From contig NZ_JAAIVJ010000007.1 of NCBI RefSeq assembly GCF_011008935.1, positions 124,001 to 188,000 on the forward strand: a stretch of 64,000 nucleotides of DNA, written 5' to 3'. This document shows positions 36,438 to 45,437 of this stretch, one piece after another. The DNA comes from Tabrizicola oligotrophica (lineage in GTDB: Bacteria; Pseudomonadota; Alphaproteobacteria; Rhodobacterales; Rhodobacteraceae). The translations under genes and the position numbers were made by a program. The notes beneath the pieces were generated by a model. That model saw only the letters and a list, made by a program, of their open reading frames with translations. It was not told where the DNA came from and did not search any database. How positions within the stretch are numbered: position 1 is the first letter of the stretch; every line of letters starts with the position of its first letter.

Positions 36438-36511
36438 GGCGCGCCTGATGCCGGGTTGACCAGACCGCCGGGGCGTACCCGGCGGTCTTTGCCGCAGCGA
36501 CAGGACCTGCC

Positions 36512-36901
36512 ATGATCGTCCGCACCCTCGCCTCTGTCCTTGGCACAGCCGCCCATGTGAAGGGTGAGGCCTTCGAAAGCCGCCGCATTCTTCTGGCCGC
36601 CGATGGCCTTGGCTATTCGCTGCATGACACGATCTGCAAGGCCGGGACCGAGCAGCGTCTGGAATACAGGAACCACGTCGAGACCAACTATGTCATCGAG
36701 GGGAAGGGCGAAGTGGTGAATGTGGCCACCGGCCAGACTTGGCCGCTCGGTCCCGGCACGGTCTATGTGCTCGACCACCACGAGGCGCATCTGCTGCGCG
36801 CTGCGACCGACCTGCGGATCATCTGCGTGTTCACGCCGGCCCTGACGGGGCAGGAAAGACACGACGCTTCTGGAAGCTATCCGGCACCGGGAGGAGCGTA
36901 A
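36512..36901 (+). CDS. ectC: L-ectoine synthase-like protein, orphan
   Basis: 129 residues, the usual EctC length. EctC is a cupin that closes the ring of N-gamma-acetyl-diaminobutyrate to make the osmolyte ectoine. It reads MIVRTLASVLGT at the start, EYRNHVETNYVIEGKGEV in the cupin core and PALTGQERHD near the end. The iron ligands described for EctC, Glu57, Tyr85 and His93, fall at exactly those positions. No ectA, ectB, ectD or ask_ect is nearby, so it cannot make ectoine from aspartate semialdehyde unless those lie elsewhere. Orphan ectC genes are known in other bacteria. It could instead act on an imported precursor or a different substrate. Confidence 0.85.
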   Translation: MIVRTLASVLGTAAHVKGEAFESRRILLAADGLGYSLHDTICKAGTEQRLEYRNHVETNYVIEGKGEVVNVATGQTWPLGPGTVYVLDHHEAHLLRAATDLRIICVFTPALTGQERHDASGSYPAPGGA

Positions 36902-36915
36902 CGCGGTTCCCGTCA

Positions 36916-36938
36916 GGCGGGGTTCTGCCCCGCCCTAC
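36916..36938 (+). repeat. Short intergenic palindrome (GTAGGGTGGG-type family)
   Basis: GGCGGGG, 5-base loop, CCCCGCC, followed by CTAC. The arm matches the first palindrome at 22881. It sits 15 bases after ectC. Confidence 0.6.
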
Positions 36939-37059
36939 AGGAAGGAAGGTCACGATCCTTCGGGCCGTTCCCCGGCGCTTGCCGGGTTGCCAGGCCCCGC
37001 GCAGGGCGGGCCTCAGCCCGCCGGAATTCCCCGACACCCCCCGCGCATCCCACGGGGGC

Positions 37060-37088
37060 TTGATTGATGCCCCCCGGCCCTCTATACG
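37060..37088 (+). promoter_or_regulatory. Candidate promoter of rplO-secY-adk
   Basis: TTGATT (37060-37065), 17-base spacer, TATACG (37083-37088), about 95 bases before rplO. Confidence 0.6.
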
Positions 37089-37184
37089 CCCCCGGTGGCC
37101 ATCCGGGCTGCGAGAATCAACAAGAAATGCCGTGTTGTCCCCATCCGTCGCAGGTCGGGACGTTCCGGCCAAGGAGATTGCGAC

Positions 37185-37652
37185 ATGAAACTGCATGAAC
37201 TTTCTGACAACGAAGGCGCGGCCCGCAAGAAAAAGCGCGTGGCGCGTGGTCCCGGCTCGGGCAAGGGCAAGACCGCCGGCCGCGGGATCAAGGGTCAGTC
37301 CTCGCGTTCGGGCGTGGCGCTGGGTGGCTACGAAGGCGGCCAGATGCCGCTCTACCGTCGCCTGCCGAAGCGCGGCTTCAACAAGCCGAACGCCAAGCAA
37401 TTCGCCGTCATCAACCTGGGCCTGATCGAGAAATTCATCGGTCTGGGCAAGCTCGACGCCAAGGCCGAAATCACCGAAGACGTGCTGGTCGCCGCTGGCC
37501 TGACCAAGTCGAAGCACGACGGCATCCGCGTTCTGAACAAGGGCGAGATCAAGTCGGCCGTCAAGCTGGTCGTCACGGGCGCTTCGGCTGCCGCGATCGA
37601 GGCCGTCAAGGCCGCCGGTGGTTCGCTGACTGTGGCTGCTGCCGCTGAATAA
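37185..37652 (+). CDS. rplO: 50S ribosomal protein L15
   Basis: 155 residues; late-assembly 50S protein. It begins [20 protein letters not shown], followed by the Gly-rich basic segment [20 protein letters not shown] and [16 protein letters not shown]. The C-terminal globular part ends in an Ala-rich tail. AAGGAG precedes the ATG. It is separated from rpmD by about 1.9 kb, whereas these two genes are adjacent in most bacteria, and appears to start its own transcript. Confidence 0.97.
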   Translation: MKLHELSDNEGAARKKKRVARGPGSGKGKTAGRGIKGQSSRSGVALGGYEGGQMPLYRRLPKRGFNKPNAKQFAVINLGLIEKFIGLGKLDAKAEITEDVLVAAGLTKSKHDGIRVLNKGEIKSAVKLVVTGASAAAIEAVKAAGGSLTVAAAAE

Positions 37653-37703
37653 AAGGTTGTGAGCGGCGAAAAGACCGCTTACATCACCAAGGCAAGTTTT
37701 CCC

Positions 37704-37735
37704 GCGCCGCCGACCGGAGAACGGTTCGGCGGCGC
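37704..37735 (+). promoter_or_regulatory. Very stable hairpin between rplO and secY
   Basis: GCGCCGCCGACCG on the left pairs with CGGTTCGGCGGCGC on the right around GAGAA (one base bulged). No T-tract follows. It lies in the 103-base gap, so it may act on mRNA stability or secY expression rather than termination. Confidence 0.4.
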
Positions 37736-37755
37736 AGTCATGAGAGAGACCAAAC

Positions 37756-39111
37756 ATGGCATCTGCTGCAGAGCAAATGGCGGCCAATCTGTCGTGGGGG
37801 GCGCTCGGCAAGGCGACGGACCTGCGCCAGCGCATCTTCTTCACTGTCGGCCTTCTGATTGTCTACCGCCTTGGCACCTATATTCCGGTTCCGGGCATTG
37901 ATGGTCAGGCGCTGCGCGACTTCATGTCTTCGGCAGGGGCTGGTCTCGGCGGCATTCTGAACATGTTCACCGGCGGCGCGATCAGCCGCATGGGCATCTT
38001 CGCCCTTGGCATCATGCCCTATATCTCGGCCTCGATCATCATCCAGCTTCTGGCCTCGATGATCCCGGCGCTGGAGCAGATGAAGAAGGAAGGTGAGCAG
38101 GGCCGCAAGAAGATGAACCAGTGGACGCGCTATGCGACCGTCGCGCTGGCGTTGTTTCAGGGCTACGGCATCGCCATGTCAATTCAGGCGGGTGGGCTTG
38201 CCCATACGCCGGGCGCGTTCTTCGTGGCCTCCTGCGTCATCACGCTGGTCGGCGGCACCATGTTCCTGATGTGGCTGGGCGAGCAGATCACCGCGCGCGG
38301 CATCGGCAACGGCATTTCGCTCATCATCTTCGTCGGCATCGTGGCGGAAATTCCGGCCGCGCTGGCGCAATTCTTCAGCCAGGGCCGCGCCGGCGTCATT
38401 TCGACTCCGGTCATCATCGGCGTTCTCATCATGGTGGTGGTCGTCATCGCCGCCGTGGTGTTCATGGAGCGCGCGCTGCGCAAGATCTCGATCCAGTACC
38501 CCCGTCGCCAGGTCGGGATGAAGATCTACGACGGTGGCTCTTCGCACCTGCCGATCAAGGTCAACCCCGCGGGCGTCATTCCGGCGATCTTCGCCTCGTC
38601 GCTGCTTCTGCTGCCGATCACGATCTCGACCTTCTCGGGCGCGCAGACCGGGCCGATCATGTCGACCATCCTCGCCTATTTCGGCCCCGGTCAGCCGCTC
38701 TATCTGCTGTTCTTCGTCGGCATGATCGTGTTCTTCGCCTATTTCTACACCCACAACGTCGCCTTCAAGGTCGATGACGTGGCGCAGAACCTGCAGAACC
38801 AGAACGGCTTCATCCCCGGCATTCGGCCTGGCAAGAAGACCGAAGAATATCTGGAATATGTGGTGAACCGCGTTCTGGTTCTGGGCGCGGCCTATCTCGC
38901 CGCCGTCTGCCTGCTGCCCGAAGTGCTGCGCAGCCAGTTTGCCATTCCGTTCTATTTCGGCGGCACCTCGGTTCTGATCGTGGTTTCCGTGACGATGGAC
39001 ACCATCAACCAGATCCAGTCGCATCTTCTGGCCCACCAGTACGAAGGCCTGATCGAAAAGTCGAACCTGCGGGGCAAGAAGCGCGCTCCGAAGGCACCGG
39101 CGCGGCGCTGA
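37756..39111 (+). CDS. secY: Preprotein translocase subunit SecY
   Basis: 451 residues, ten transmembrane helices; the protein-conducting channel of SecYEG. The plug/TM2 region reads [15 protein letters not shown] and [21 protein letters not shown] basic cytoplasmic loop occurs before TM7 ([13 protein letters not shown]), and the SecA-binding C-terminal loop has [16 protein letters not shown]. It ends in a basic [12 protein letters not shown] tail. It is followed by adk at 10 bases, as is common, and its partner secE is at 5581. Confidence 0.98.
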   Translation: MASAAEQMAANLSWGALGKATDLRQRIFFTVGLLIVYRLGTYIPVPGIDGQALRDFMSSAGAGLGGILNMFTGGAISRMGIFALGIMPYISASIIIQLLASMIPALEQMKKEGEQGRKKMNQWTRYATVALALFQGYGIAMSIQAGGLAHTPGAFFVASCVITLVGGTMFLMWLGEQITARGIGNGISLIIFVGIVAEIPAALAQFFSQGRAGVISTPVIIGVLIMVVVVIAAVVFMERALRKISIQYPRRQVGMKIYDGGSSHLPIKVNPAGVIPAIFASSLLLLPITISTFSGAQTGPIMSTILAYFGPGQPLYLLFFVGMIVFFAYFYTHNVAFKVDDVAQNLQNQNGFIPGIRPGKKTEEYLEYVVNRVLVLGAAYLAAVCLLPEVLRSQFAIPFYFGGTSVLIVVSVTMDTINQIQSHLLAHQYEGLIEKSNLRGKKRAPKAPARR

Positions 39112-39121
39112 GGGCGGGCAC

Positions 39122-39706
39122 ATGGCCAACATCATCCTTCTCGGCCCCCCCGGGGCTGGCAAAGGCACTCAGGCCGAAAAGCTGGTCGCGGGCCGCGGCA
39201 TGGTGCAGCTGTCAACCGGCGACATGCTGCGCGAGGCCAAGTCCTCGGGCAGCGAAATGGGCCGCAAGGTCGCCGAGGTGATGGAGCGTGGCGGGCTGGT
39301 GACGGATGAGATCGTCATCGGCCTGATCGAGGAAAAGCTCGCCAAGGGCGCGCCCGGCGGCTTCATCTTCGACGGCTTCCCCCGCACCCTGAAGCAGGCC
39401 GATGCGCTGGCCGAGCTGCTGGCGCGCAAGGGTCTGGCACTGGATGCGGTGATCGAGCTGGTGGTGGACGATGCGGCGCTGGTGGGCCGGATCGTCAAGC
39501 GCGCCGACGAGGCCCGCGCCAAGGGGCAGGCCGTGCGCAAGGACGACACGCCCGAAGTGTTCGAGGTGCGGCTGCGCGAGTACTACAAGAACACCGCGCC
39601 CCTGATCGGCTATTACTGGGCAAAGAAAAGCCTGCGGCAGCTGGACGGGATGGCGGAAATGGACGCTGTAGCGGCCGCCGTTGCGAAAGTTCTTGACAAA
39701 GCCTGA
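39122..39706 (+). CDS. adk: Adenylate kinase, short (LID-less) form
   Basis: 194 residues; interconverts ATP + AMP and 2 ADP. The P-loop GPPGAGKGT is at 8-16. The AMP-binding segment STGDMLREA and the [11 protein letters not shown] motif (about 83-93) are complete. The zinc-finger LID of the 214-217-residue type is missing and replaced by a short [20 protein letters not shown] stretch, as in other Rhodobacterales short kinases. It is co-transcribed with rplO-secY. Confidence 0.97.
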   Translation: MANIILLGPPGAGKGTQAEKLVAGRGMVQLSTGDMLREAKSSGSEMGRKVAEVMERGGLVTDEIVIGLIEEKLAKGAPGGFIFDGFPRTLKQADALAELLARKGLALDAVIELVVDDAALVGRIVKRADEARAKGQAVRKDDTPEVFEVRLREYYKNTAPLIGYYWAKKSLRQLDGMAEMDAVAAAVAKVLDKA

Positions 39707-39724
39707 GATTCCGCCCCGGCCCGC

Positions 39725-39753
39725 TTGACGGGCGGGGGGAAAGCCCCTAAAGC
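39725..39753 (+). promoter_or_regulatory. Candidate alpha-operon promoter
   Basis: TTGACG (39725-39730), 17-base spacer, TAAAGC (39748-39753), about 130 bases before rpsM. Confidence 0.6.
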
Positions 39754-39886
39754 ACGGCGTCCCGCCATGGAATCGCCTGTGGTTCGGGTTTCCCTGCAAT
39801 TGGGAAGATCGCGTCAGAGGCGCCGCCTCTGGCAGTTGTGAAAAAAGGTTCTGGCACGACGGAACCGCAACGAAAGGACAAACGCC
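39754..39886 (+). promoter_or_regulatory. rpsM leader with two hairpins
   Basis: TTCCC-7-GGGAA (39790-39806) followed by the perfect CAGAGGC-GCC-GCCTCTG (39815-39831), then an A-rich stretch and AAAGGA before the TTG start. E. coli controls this operon by S4 binding a leader pseudoknot. No S4 gene is in this cluster, so any equivalent control is uncertain. Confidence 0.35.
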
Positions 39887-40255
39887 TTGGCTCGTATTGC
39901 TGGCGTCAACATCCCGACTCAAAAACGGGTGATCATCTCCCTGCAGTATATCGCAGGCATCGGCGCGCATAACGCCGAAACCATCTGCACCGCGCTCAAA
40001 ATCGACGCCGCTCGCCGTGTCAATCAGTTGACCGACGCCGAAGTGCTGGCGATCCGCGAATACATCGACGCCAACTTCACCGTCGAGGGCGACCTGCGCC
40101 GCGAAGTGTCGATGAACATCAAGCGTCTGATGGACCTCGGCTGCTACCGCGGCCTGCGTCACCGCAAGGGCCTGCCGGTCCGCGGCCAGCGCACCCACAC
40201 CAATGCCCGCACCCGCAAGGGCCCGGCCAAAGCCATCGCTGGCAAGAAGAAATAA
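39887..40255 (+). CDS. rpsM: 30S ribosomal protein S13
   Basis: 122 residues from a TTG start ([20 protein letters not shown]), with AAAGGA 8 bases upstream. It bridges the 30S head to the 50S and touches P-site tRNA. The helix-two-turn-helix core has [15 protein letters not shown], and the basic C-terminal tail includes [19 protein letters not shown]. The TTG start is chosen because the family begins at MARIAG and no ATG is near. Confidence 0.97.
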   Translation: MARIAGVNIPTQKRVIISLQYIAGIGAHNAETICTALKIDAARRVNQLTDAEVLAIREYIDANFTVEGDLRREVSMNIKRLMDLGCYRGLRHRKGLPVRGQRTHTNARTRKGPAKAIAGKKK

Positions 40256-40268
40256 GGGGTAGGGCATC

Positions 40269-40664
40269 ATGGCACGCGATACCAAATCGACCCGCACGAA
40301 GAAAAAAGAGCGCAAGAACATCGCCGCTGGCGTTGCTCATGTGAACTCGTCGTTCAACAACACCAAGATCCTGATCTCCGACGTTCAGGGCAACGCCATT
40401 TCGTGGTCGTCCTCGGGCACCATGGGCTTCAAGGGCTCGCGCAAGTCGACCCCCTACGCCGCGCAGATGGCCGCCGAAGATGCGGGCCGCAAGGCGCAGG
40501 AACATGGCGTCAAGACGCTGGAAGTCGAAGTTCAGGGCCCCGGTTCGGGCCGTGAATCGGCTCTGCGCGCGCTGGCTGCCGTGGGCTTCAACATCACGTC
40601 GATCCGCGACGTGACGCCGCTCGCGCACAACGGCTGCCGCCCGCCGAAGCGCCGCCGCGTCTAA
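40269..40664 (+). CDS. rpsK: 30S ribosomal protein S11
   Basis: 131 residues; platform protein near the E-site mRNA. It has [40 protein letters not shown] and the C-terminal [20 protein letters not shown] tail, where the isoaspartate-prone N-G pair is present. It is 13 bases after rpsM. Confidence 0.98.
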   Translation: MARDTKSTRTKKKERKNIAAGVAHVNSSFNNTKILISDVQGNAISWSSSGTMGFKGSRKSTPYAAQMAAEDAGRKAQEHGVKTLEVEVQGPGSGRESALRALAAVGFNITSIRDVTPLAHNGCRPPKRRRV

Positions 40665-40677
40665 GGCATTTCTATTG

Positions 40678-40711
40678 CAATCGGGCCGTGCGGTTTCGCG
40701 CGGCCCGATTG
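40678..40711 (+). promoter_or_regulatory. Long hairpin between rpsK and rpoA
   Basis: CAATCGGGCCG on the left pairs with CGGCCCGATTG on the right around a 12-base inner region that can also pair (GCG-GTTT-CGC). No T-tract, so not a classic terminator; possible processing or stability element. Confidence 0.45.
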
Positions 40712-40781
40712 CGTGATTCCAGATCCTCGGGCGTCACCTGGCTTAGGGACATGGGCAGGTGACAAGAATGGAGGCGAAAGC

Positions 40782-41798
40782 ATGATCCACAAGAATTGGC
40801 AGGAACTCATCAAGCCGCTGCAACTGGTCGTCAAGGCCGGGGCTGATGCACAACGTGTCGCCACCGTCATCGCCGAACCGCTGGAACGCGGCTTTGGTCT
40901 GACGCTGGGCAACGCGCTGCGCCGCGTGCTGCTGTCGTCGCTGCAGGGCGCCGCGATCACCAGCGTCCAGATCGACAACGTCCTGCACGAGTTCTCCTCG
41001 GTGGCGGGCGTGCGCGAAGACGTCACCGACATCGTGCTGAACCTGAAAGGCGTGCGCCTGAAGATGGACGTCGAGGGGCCGAAGCGCCTGTCGATCTCGG
41101 CCAAAGGCCCAGGCGTCGTCACCGCTGGCGACATCTCGGAAACCAACGGCATCGAAGTGCTGAACAAGGACCATGTGATCTGCCACCTCGACGATGGCGC
41201 CGATGTCTACATGGAGCTGACGGTCAACACCGGCAAGGGCTATGTCTCGGCCGACAAGAACCGCCCGGAAGATGCCCCGATCGGCCTCATTCCGATCGAC
41301 GCGATCTATTCGCCGGTCAAGAAAGTGTCCTACGAAGTGCAGCCGACCCGCGAGGGCCAGGTGCTGGACTATGACAAGCTGACCATGAAGATCGAAACCG
41401 ACGGCTCGCTGACCCCCGATGACGCCGTGGCCTATGCCGCGCGCATCCTGCAGGACCAGCTGGCGATCTTCGTCAACTTCGACGAGCCGGAATCGTCGAA
41501 GGCCGGCGAAGTGGATGCGGGTCTGGAATTCAACCCGCTCCTGCTGAAGAAGGTCGACGAGCTGGAGCTGTCGGTCCGTTCGGCGAACTGCCTGAAGAAC
41601 GACAACATCGTCTATATCGGCGATCTGATCCAGAAGACCGAAGCCGAGATGCTGCGCACTCCGAACTTCGGCCGCAAGTCCTTGAACGAGATCAAGGAAG
41701 TGCTGTCGGGCATGGGCCTGCATCTGGGCATGGAAGTCGAGGACTGGCCGCCGGAAAACATCGAAGACCTGGCCAAGCGCTTCGAAGACCAGTTCTAA
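40782..41798 (+). CDS. rpoA: DNA-directed RNA polymerase subunit alpha
   Basis: 338 residues. The amino-terminal dimerisation domain (1-235) has the signature [20 protein letters not shown] (about 42-61). A linker leads to the C-terminal domain with [19 protein letters not shown] and [20 protein letters not shown], which binds UP elements and activators. The conserved Arg of the alphaCTD DNA-binding site opens the RSANCLKND motif. The ATG at 40782 has GGAGGCGAAAG upstream. Confidence 0.99.
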   Translation: MIHKNWQELIKPLQLVVKAGADAQRVATVIAEPLERGFGLTLGNALRRVLLSSLQGAAITSVQIDNVLHEFSSVAGVREDVTDIVLNLKGVRLKMDVEGPKRLSISAKGPGVVTAGDISETNGIEVLNKDHVICHLDDGADVYMELTVNTGKGYVSADKNRPEDAPIGLIPIDAIYSPVKKVSYEVQPTREGQVLDYDKLTMKIETDGSLTPDDAVAYAARILQDQLAIFVNFDEPESSKAGEVDAGLEFNPLLLKKVDELELSVRSANCLKNDNIVYIGDLIQKTEAEMLRTPNFGRKSLNEIKEVLSGMGLHLGMEVEDWPPENIEDLAKRFEDQF

Positions 41799-41805
41799 GG
41801 GGTAA

Positions 41806-41842
41806 CCCCCACCCCCATCCCCTCCCCACGGAGGGGGAGGGG
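41806..41842. repeat. 37-nt C/G dispersed repeat, copy 2
   Basis: Same orientation as copy 1 at 29291-29327 with a single base change (T for G). Between rpoA and rplQ. Confidence 0.7.
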
Positions 41843-41947
41843 GGCCGCAAATGCCCGCTCAGGCGGGGAAAATAAGGGCAATCCCGCCCCAACGACGCCA
41901 GATCAACGCAATCCGGCAACACAAAGTAAAACGCTTAGGAGACTACC

Positions 41948-42367
41948 ATGCGTCACGCTCGCGGCTACCGCCGTCTGAACCGTACCCACGAACACCGCAA
42001 GGCGCTGTTCGCCAACATGGCCGGTTCGCTCATCGAACACGAACAGATCAAGACCACGCTTCCGAAAGCCAAGGAACTGCGTCCGATCGTTGAAAAGCTG
42101 ATCACGCTGGCCAAGCGTGGCGACCTGCATGCCCGCCGTCAGGCCGCCGCCCAGCTGAAGCAGGACATGCATGTCGACCGTCTGTTCGACGTGCTGGCTG
42201 CCCGCTACAAGGACCGTCAGGGCGGTTATGTCCGCATCCTGAAGGCCGGATTCCGCTATGGCGACATGGCTCCGATGGCGATCATCGAATTCGTTGACCG
42301 CGATCCCTCGGCCAAGGGTGCTGCCGACCACGCCCGCACCGCCGCCGACGAAGCTGTCGAAGACTGA
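41948..42367 (+). CDS. rplQ: 50S ribosomal protein L17
   Basis: 139 residues; at the exit-tunnel rim. It begins [20 protein letters not shown], followed by [20 protein letters not shown] and [21 protein letters not shown] short Ala-rich C-terminal extension (about 121-139) is typical of alphaproteobacteria. Last gene of the alpha block, 149 bases after rpoA, before a strong terminator. Confidence 0.98.
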   Translation: MRHARGYRRLNRTHEHRKALFANMAGSLIEHEQIKTTLPKAKELRPIVEKLITLAKRGDLHARRQAAAQLKQDMHVDRLFDVLAARYKDRQGGYVRILKAGFRYGDMAPMAIIEFVDRDPSAKGAADHARTAADEAVED

Positions 42368-42390
42368 GACATCCAGTCAGCCGCAAGTCC

Positions 42391-42417
42391 AAAGGCCCGC
42401 GTTTCGCGGGCCTTTTT
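42391..42417 (+). terminator. Rho-independent terminator after rplQ
   Basis: AAAGGCCCGCG (42391-42401), TTT loop, CGCGGGCCTTT (42405-42415), then T-tract. A perfect 11-bp stem. The 247 bases from here to luxR hold no gene I can see. Confidence 0.95.
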
Positions 42418-42664
42418 CTTTTGCCTGAACCGCGTCTTGCCGGCGCGGCCTGATTCTGCGGCCGGTCCGCCGGGCTGCCCGGAATCATGGTTAACGGAAG
42501 CCCCCGCGTACCGGTCGCAATGGCCGCCAGCATGCGAATACGGCTTTTTTCAGGCAGCCCAATGTCTTGTGGGCGGTAATTGAGGTAAAATTCGATTCAG
42601 TTCTGGTGCAACTGCCGGTGGCATTCTACAGTCAGGAGAAGAATCGCCACCTAGCGAAAAAGAC

Positions 42665-43276
42665 ATGTCAGTAAAACTTGGTATGGATGTTGAACTTCAC
42701 CAGCTGTCGCTTTTGGCGCCTGCGGGGTACTCGATCGGTTTGCACATCCGCTTTACTGCACCGCTGTTCATGTTTCAGGCCTACGATCAGGCCTGGCTCG
42801 ATCACTATACCGAGAACGGCTATGTCTTGCGGGATCCCATGGTCGCCTGGGGGTTTTCGACCACCGGCACGATCCGGTGGAGCGACCCGTCGCTTCCCGA
42901 TCCCTTTGGCCTTTTCAAGAAGGCCGCAGCTTATGGCTTGACCTATGGCGCCACCGTTGCCTGTGGCCCGATCAAGTCGCGCACCATTGCATCTTTCGCC
43001 CGATCCGACCGCGAGTTCTCGGATGCCGAAATCGCCGCCGTTGCTGCCATCGTGCAGCGGCTGCATGACGCGACCGAACCGCCCGAAGAGCTGACCAAGG
43101 CCCAGATCGAGGCGCTCAAGTGCATTGCCGGGGGGGACCGGATCGCGGCGGCTGCAGCCAAGCTGGGCATTTCCGAAAGCGCGCTCAAGGCGAGGATCAC
43201 CTCGGCGCGAATACGGCTCATGGCCCGGACGACAGCCGAGGCAATCCAGCGGGCAAAGGATTATCGCCTGATGTAA
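42665..43276 (+). CDS. LuxR-family quorum-sensing regulator
   Basis: 203 residues. The autoinducer-binding domain keeps the key residues with TraR spacing: W44, Y48, D57-P58 and W72. The C-terminal helix-turn-helix (about 141-200) is divergent: LTKAQIEALKCIAGG and LGISESALKARITSARIRLM replace the usual LTxREREVL and TVKxHL, but the overall pattern fits GerE/LuxR. It sits 51 bases upstream of its luxI in the same direction. A weak dyad TGCC-GGT-GGCA (42613-42623) upstream might be a lux-type box, but I do not rely on it. Confidence 0.9.
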   Translation: MSVKLGMDVELHQLSLLAPAGYSIGLHIRFTAPLFMFQAYDQAWLDHYTENGYVLRDPMVAWGFSTTGTIRWSDPSLPDPFGLFKKAAAYGLTYGATVACGPIKSRTIASFARSDREFSDAEIAAVAAIVQRLHDATEPPEELTKAQIEALKCIAGGDRIAAAAAKLGISESALKARITSARIRLMARTTAEAIQRAKDYRLM

Positions 43277-43327
43277 TCAAGACCCCTCCTGCAAGGTTCG
43301 ACTGCCATCCAACCTGAAGGAGCTGCC

Positions 43328-43918
43328 ATGCTGACCACTACGCTTTCTTTTGCCAACTTGCACAACCATGGCGAGTTGTTTGCGAACATGTTGCGCGCAC
43401 GGCGCGAATTGTTCATCGTTCATAACAAGTGGAACCTGCCCGAAGCGATGGGCATGGAGTATGACCAGTATGACACCCCGGCCAGCCGCTGGGTGGTCGT
43501 CCATGATGTCGAGGGCAGGGTGCTGGCGGGCAATCGCCTGACGCCGACCACCACTGGCTGCGGCATTTACAGCTACATGATCCGGGACGCGCAGCGCGGG
43601 CTGCTCGACACCATTCCCTCGACCCTGCTTTACGATGAAGCGCCGGTGGCCCCCCATATCTGGGAAAGCTCGCGGCTTTTCGTCAGCCATGACGTGCCCG
43701 CCGCTATCCGCCGCCGGGTGCATGCCCAGCTGATCGCCCAGCTTGGCGAAACCGTGCGCGGGCTGGGGGCCAGCCATTGCCTGACGCTTCTGGCCGCGAC
43801 ATGGCCGCGCTGGGCCGATCGCGTCGGTGTCAAGATGAAGGCGATGGGGCCGGTGATGGAGATCGACGGCATCGACAACCAGGTGGTGATGATGGACTTC
43901 AGCCTGACCGTCCATTGA
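43328..43918 (+). CDS. LuxI-family acyl-homoserine-lactone synthase
   Basis: 196 residues. Makes N-acyl-homoserine lactone from S-adenosylmethionine and acyl-ACP. The invariant residues are present: R25, F29, W35, E44, D46, D49, R70, E113 and R116, in MLRARRELF, NKWNLPEAMGMEYDQYDT, NRLTPT and WESSRLFV. The acyl chain length cannot be predicted from this. Likely co-transcribed with the luxR gene upstream; the AAGGAG Shine-Dalgarno is good. Confidence 0.95.
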   Translation: MLTTTLSFANLHNHGELFANMLRARRELFIVHNKWNLPEAMGMEYDQYDTPASRWVVVHDVEGRVLAGNRLTPTTTGCGIYSYMIRDAQRGLLDTIPSTLLYDEAPVAPHIWESSRLFVSHDVPAAIRRRVHAQLIAQLGETVRGLGASHCLTLLAATWPRWADRVGVKMKAMGPVMEIDGIDNQVVMMDFSLTVH

Positions 43919-43963
43919 CGGCAGGTCTTTCCCCGCATCGCGTCCGGGCGTAGTCTGGGCAGC

Positions 43964-45274
43964 ATGGCTGATCTTTTCGATACCGCTGCTGCCCAACCTG
44001 CCCCCGGCGCGCCACGTCCCCTTGCCGACCGCCTGCGGCCGCGCAACCTGTCCGAGGTGATCGGTCAGGGCCAAGTGCTTGGCCCGGATGGGCCGTTGGG
44101 CGCGATGCTGGCGGCGGGCTCGCTGTCGTCGCTTGTCCTCTGGGGACCGCCGGGGGTGGGCAAGACCACGATCGCGCGGCTTTTGGCGGCGGAAACCGAT
44201 CTGAGCTTCGTGCAGATCTCGGCGATCTTCACCGGGGTGCCCGACCTGCGCAAGGTGTTCGAGACGGCCAGGATCCGGCGCGCGAACGGGCAGGGGACGC
44301 TGCTGTTCGTCGACGAGATCCACCGCTTCAACAAGGCGCAGCAGGATGGCTTCCTGCCGCATATGGAGGACGGCACGATCCTCTTGGTGGGTGCCACCAC
44401 CGAAAACCCGTCTTTTGAACTGAACGCAGCCCTTCTCAGCCGCGCGCAGGTGATCGTGCTGGAACGGCTGTCGCCGGCCGATCTGGAACGCCTGACCCAG
44501 CGCGCCGAAAAGGAACTTGGCCGCGCGCTGCCCCTGACCGGCGAGGCGCGCGAGGCGCTGATCGAGATGGCCGATGGCGACGGTCGCGCCTGCCTGAACC
44601 TGATCGAGCAGGTTGCGGCCTGGAAGACCGACCGCACGCTGAACCGCGACGAGCTTGCTCGCCGCCTGATGCGCCGCGCCGCCAAATACGACAAGTCGGG
44701 CGAAGAGCATTACAATCTCATCAGCGCCCTGCACAAATCGGTGCGCGGCTCTGACCCGGATGCAGCCCTGTACTGGTATGCAAGGATGCTGGAGGGCGGC
44801 GAGGATCCGCGCTTCCTCGCCCGTCGCCTGACCCGCATGGCGGTCGAGGACATCGGCCTTGCCGATCCGCAGGCGCAGGCGGTCTGCATCGACAGCTGGC
44901 AAACCTACGAACGGCTTGGCAGCCCCGAAGGCGAACTCGCGCTGGCCAATGCCGTGGTCTATCTCGCGCTCGCCCCGAAATCCAATGGCGTCTATACCGC
45001 CTACAAGGCCGCCCGCGCCGCGGCGCGCGACACCGGGAGCCTGATGCCGCCCCGCCATATCCTGAACGCCCCGACCCGGCTGATGAAGGAGATCGGCTAT
45101 GGCACGGGCTACGCCTATGACCACGACGCCGAGGACGGCTTTTCCGGCCAGAACTACTTCCCCGAAGGCATGAAACGCCCAGTGTTCTACGCCCCGCCCG
45201 AACGTGGGTTCGAGCGCGAGCTGAAAAAGCGCATCGACTATTTCACCAGGCTGCGCGCCCGACGCGAGGAATGA
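43964..45274 (+). CDS. rarA: Replication-associated recombination protein A (RarA/MgsA)
   Basis: 436-residue AAA+ ATPase acting at stalled replication forks, related to clamp loaders. Walker A is GPPGVGKTT (61-69), and Walker B is LLFVDEIHRFNKAQQDGFLP (FVDEIH). Sensor 1 follows as GATTENPSFELNAALLSR. The C-terminal tetramerisation domain has EEHYNLISALHKSVRGSDPD and YLALAPKSNGVYTAY. It begins 45 bases after luxI. Confidence 0.97.
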   Translation: MADLFDTAAAQPAPGAPRPLADRLRPRNLSEVIGQGQVLGPDGPLGAMLAAGSLSSLVLWGPPGVGKTTIARLLAAETDLSFVQISAIFTGVPDLRKVFETARIRRANGQGTLLFVDEIHRFNKAQQDGFLPHMEDGTILLVGATTENPSFELNAALLSRAQVIVLERLSPADLERLTQRAEKELGRALPLTGEAREALIEMADGDGRACLNLIEQVAAWKTDRTLNRDELARRLMRRAAKYDKSGEEHYNLISALHKSVRGSDPDAALYWYARMLEGGEDPRFLARRLTRMAVEDIGLADPQAQAVCIDSWQTYERLGSPEGELALANAVVYLALAPKSNGVYTAYKAARAAARDTGSLMPPRHILNAPTRLMKEIGYGTGYAYDHDAEDGFSGQNYFPEGMKRPVFYAPPERGFERELKKRIDYFTRLRARREE

Positions 45275-45286
45275 GCCCGGCCCTTA

Positions 45287-45363
45287 CTCTTGGCCGAAAT
45301 ACTCCCCGCAGAGCGCCCGGCATCGGCGGCAAGAGCCTGCGGCGGGAGTATTTCGGCCAAGAG
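45287..45363. repeat. Inverted-repeat element, copy 1 (77 bp)
   Basis: Arms of 22-23 bases, CTCTTGGCCGAAATACTCC... and its complement, differ by one inserted C and flank a 32-base loop. The loop reads, in reverse complement, as a relative of the 32-base loop at 62083-62114 (24 of 32 bases match). It begins 12 bases after the rarA stop, so it may also end that transcript. Confidence 0.8.
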
Positions 45364-45437
45364 GAAGGCGAAGGGCGAGCGAAGCGATACGATGAGCGGC
45401 GGTTGACAAATGACGCGCCCGCGCCCAAGGAAACCCC

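Noticed and set aside
42613-42623. TGCC-GGT-GGCA dyad as a lux box upstream of luxR
   Set aside because: Arms of only four bases; it does not extend to the 18-20 base symmetry of known lux boxes.
45364-45437. Possible fluoride riboswitch before crcB
   Set aside because: The expected conserved pieces of the crcB motif (GGNGATGG...CCGAAC...CTGATGACTCCT) are not found in the gap; most of it is the inverted-repeat element.
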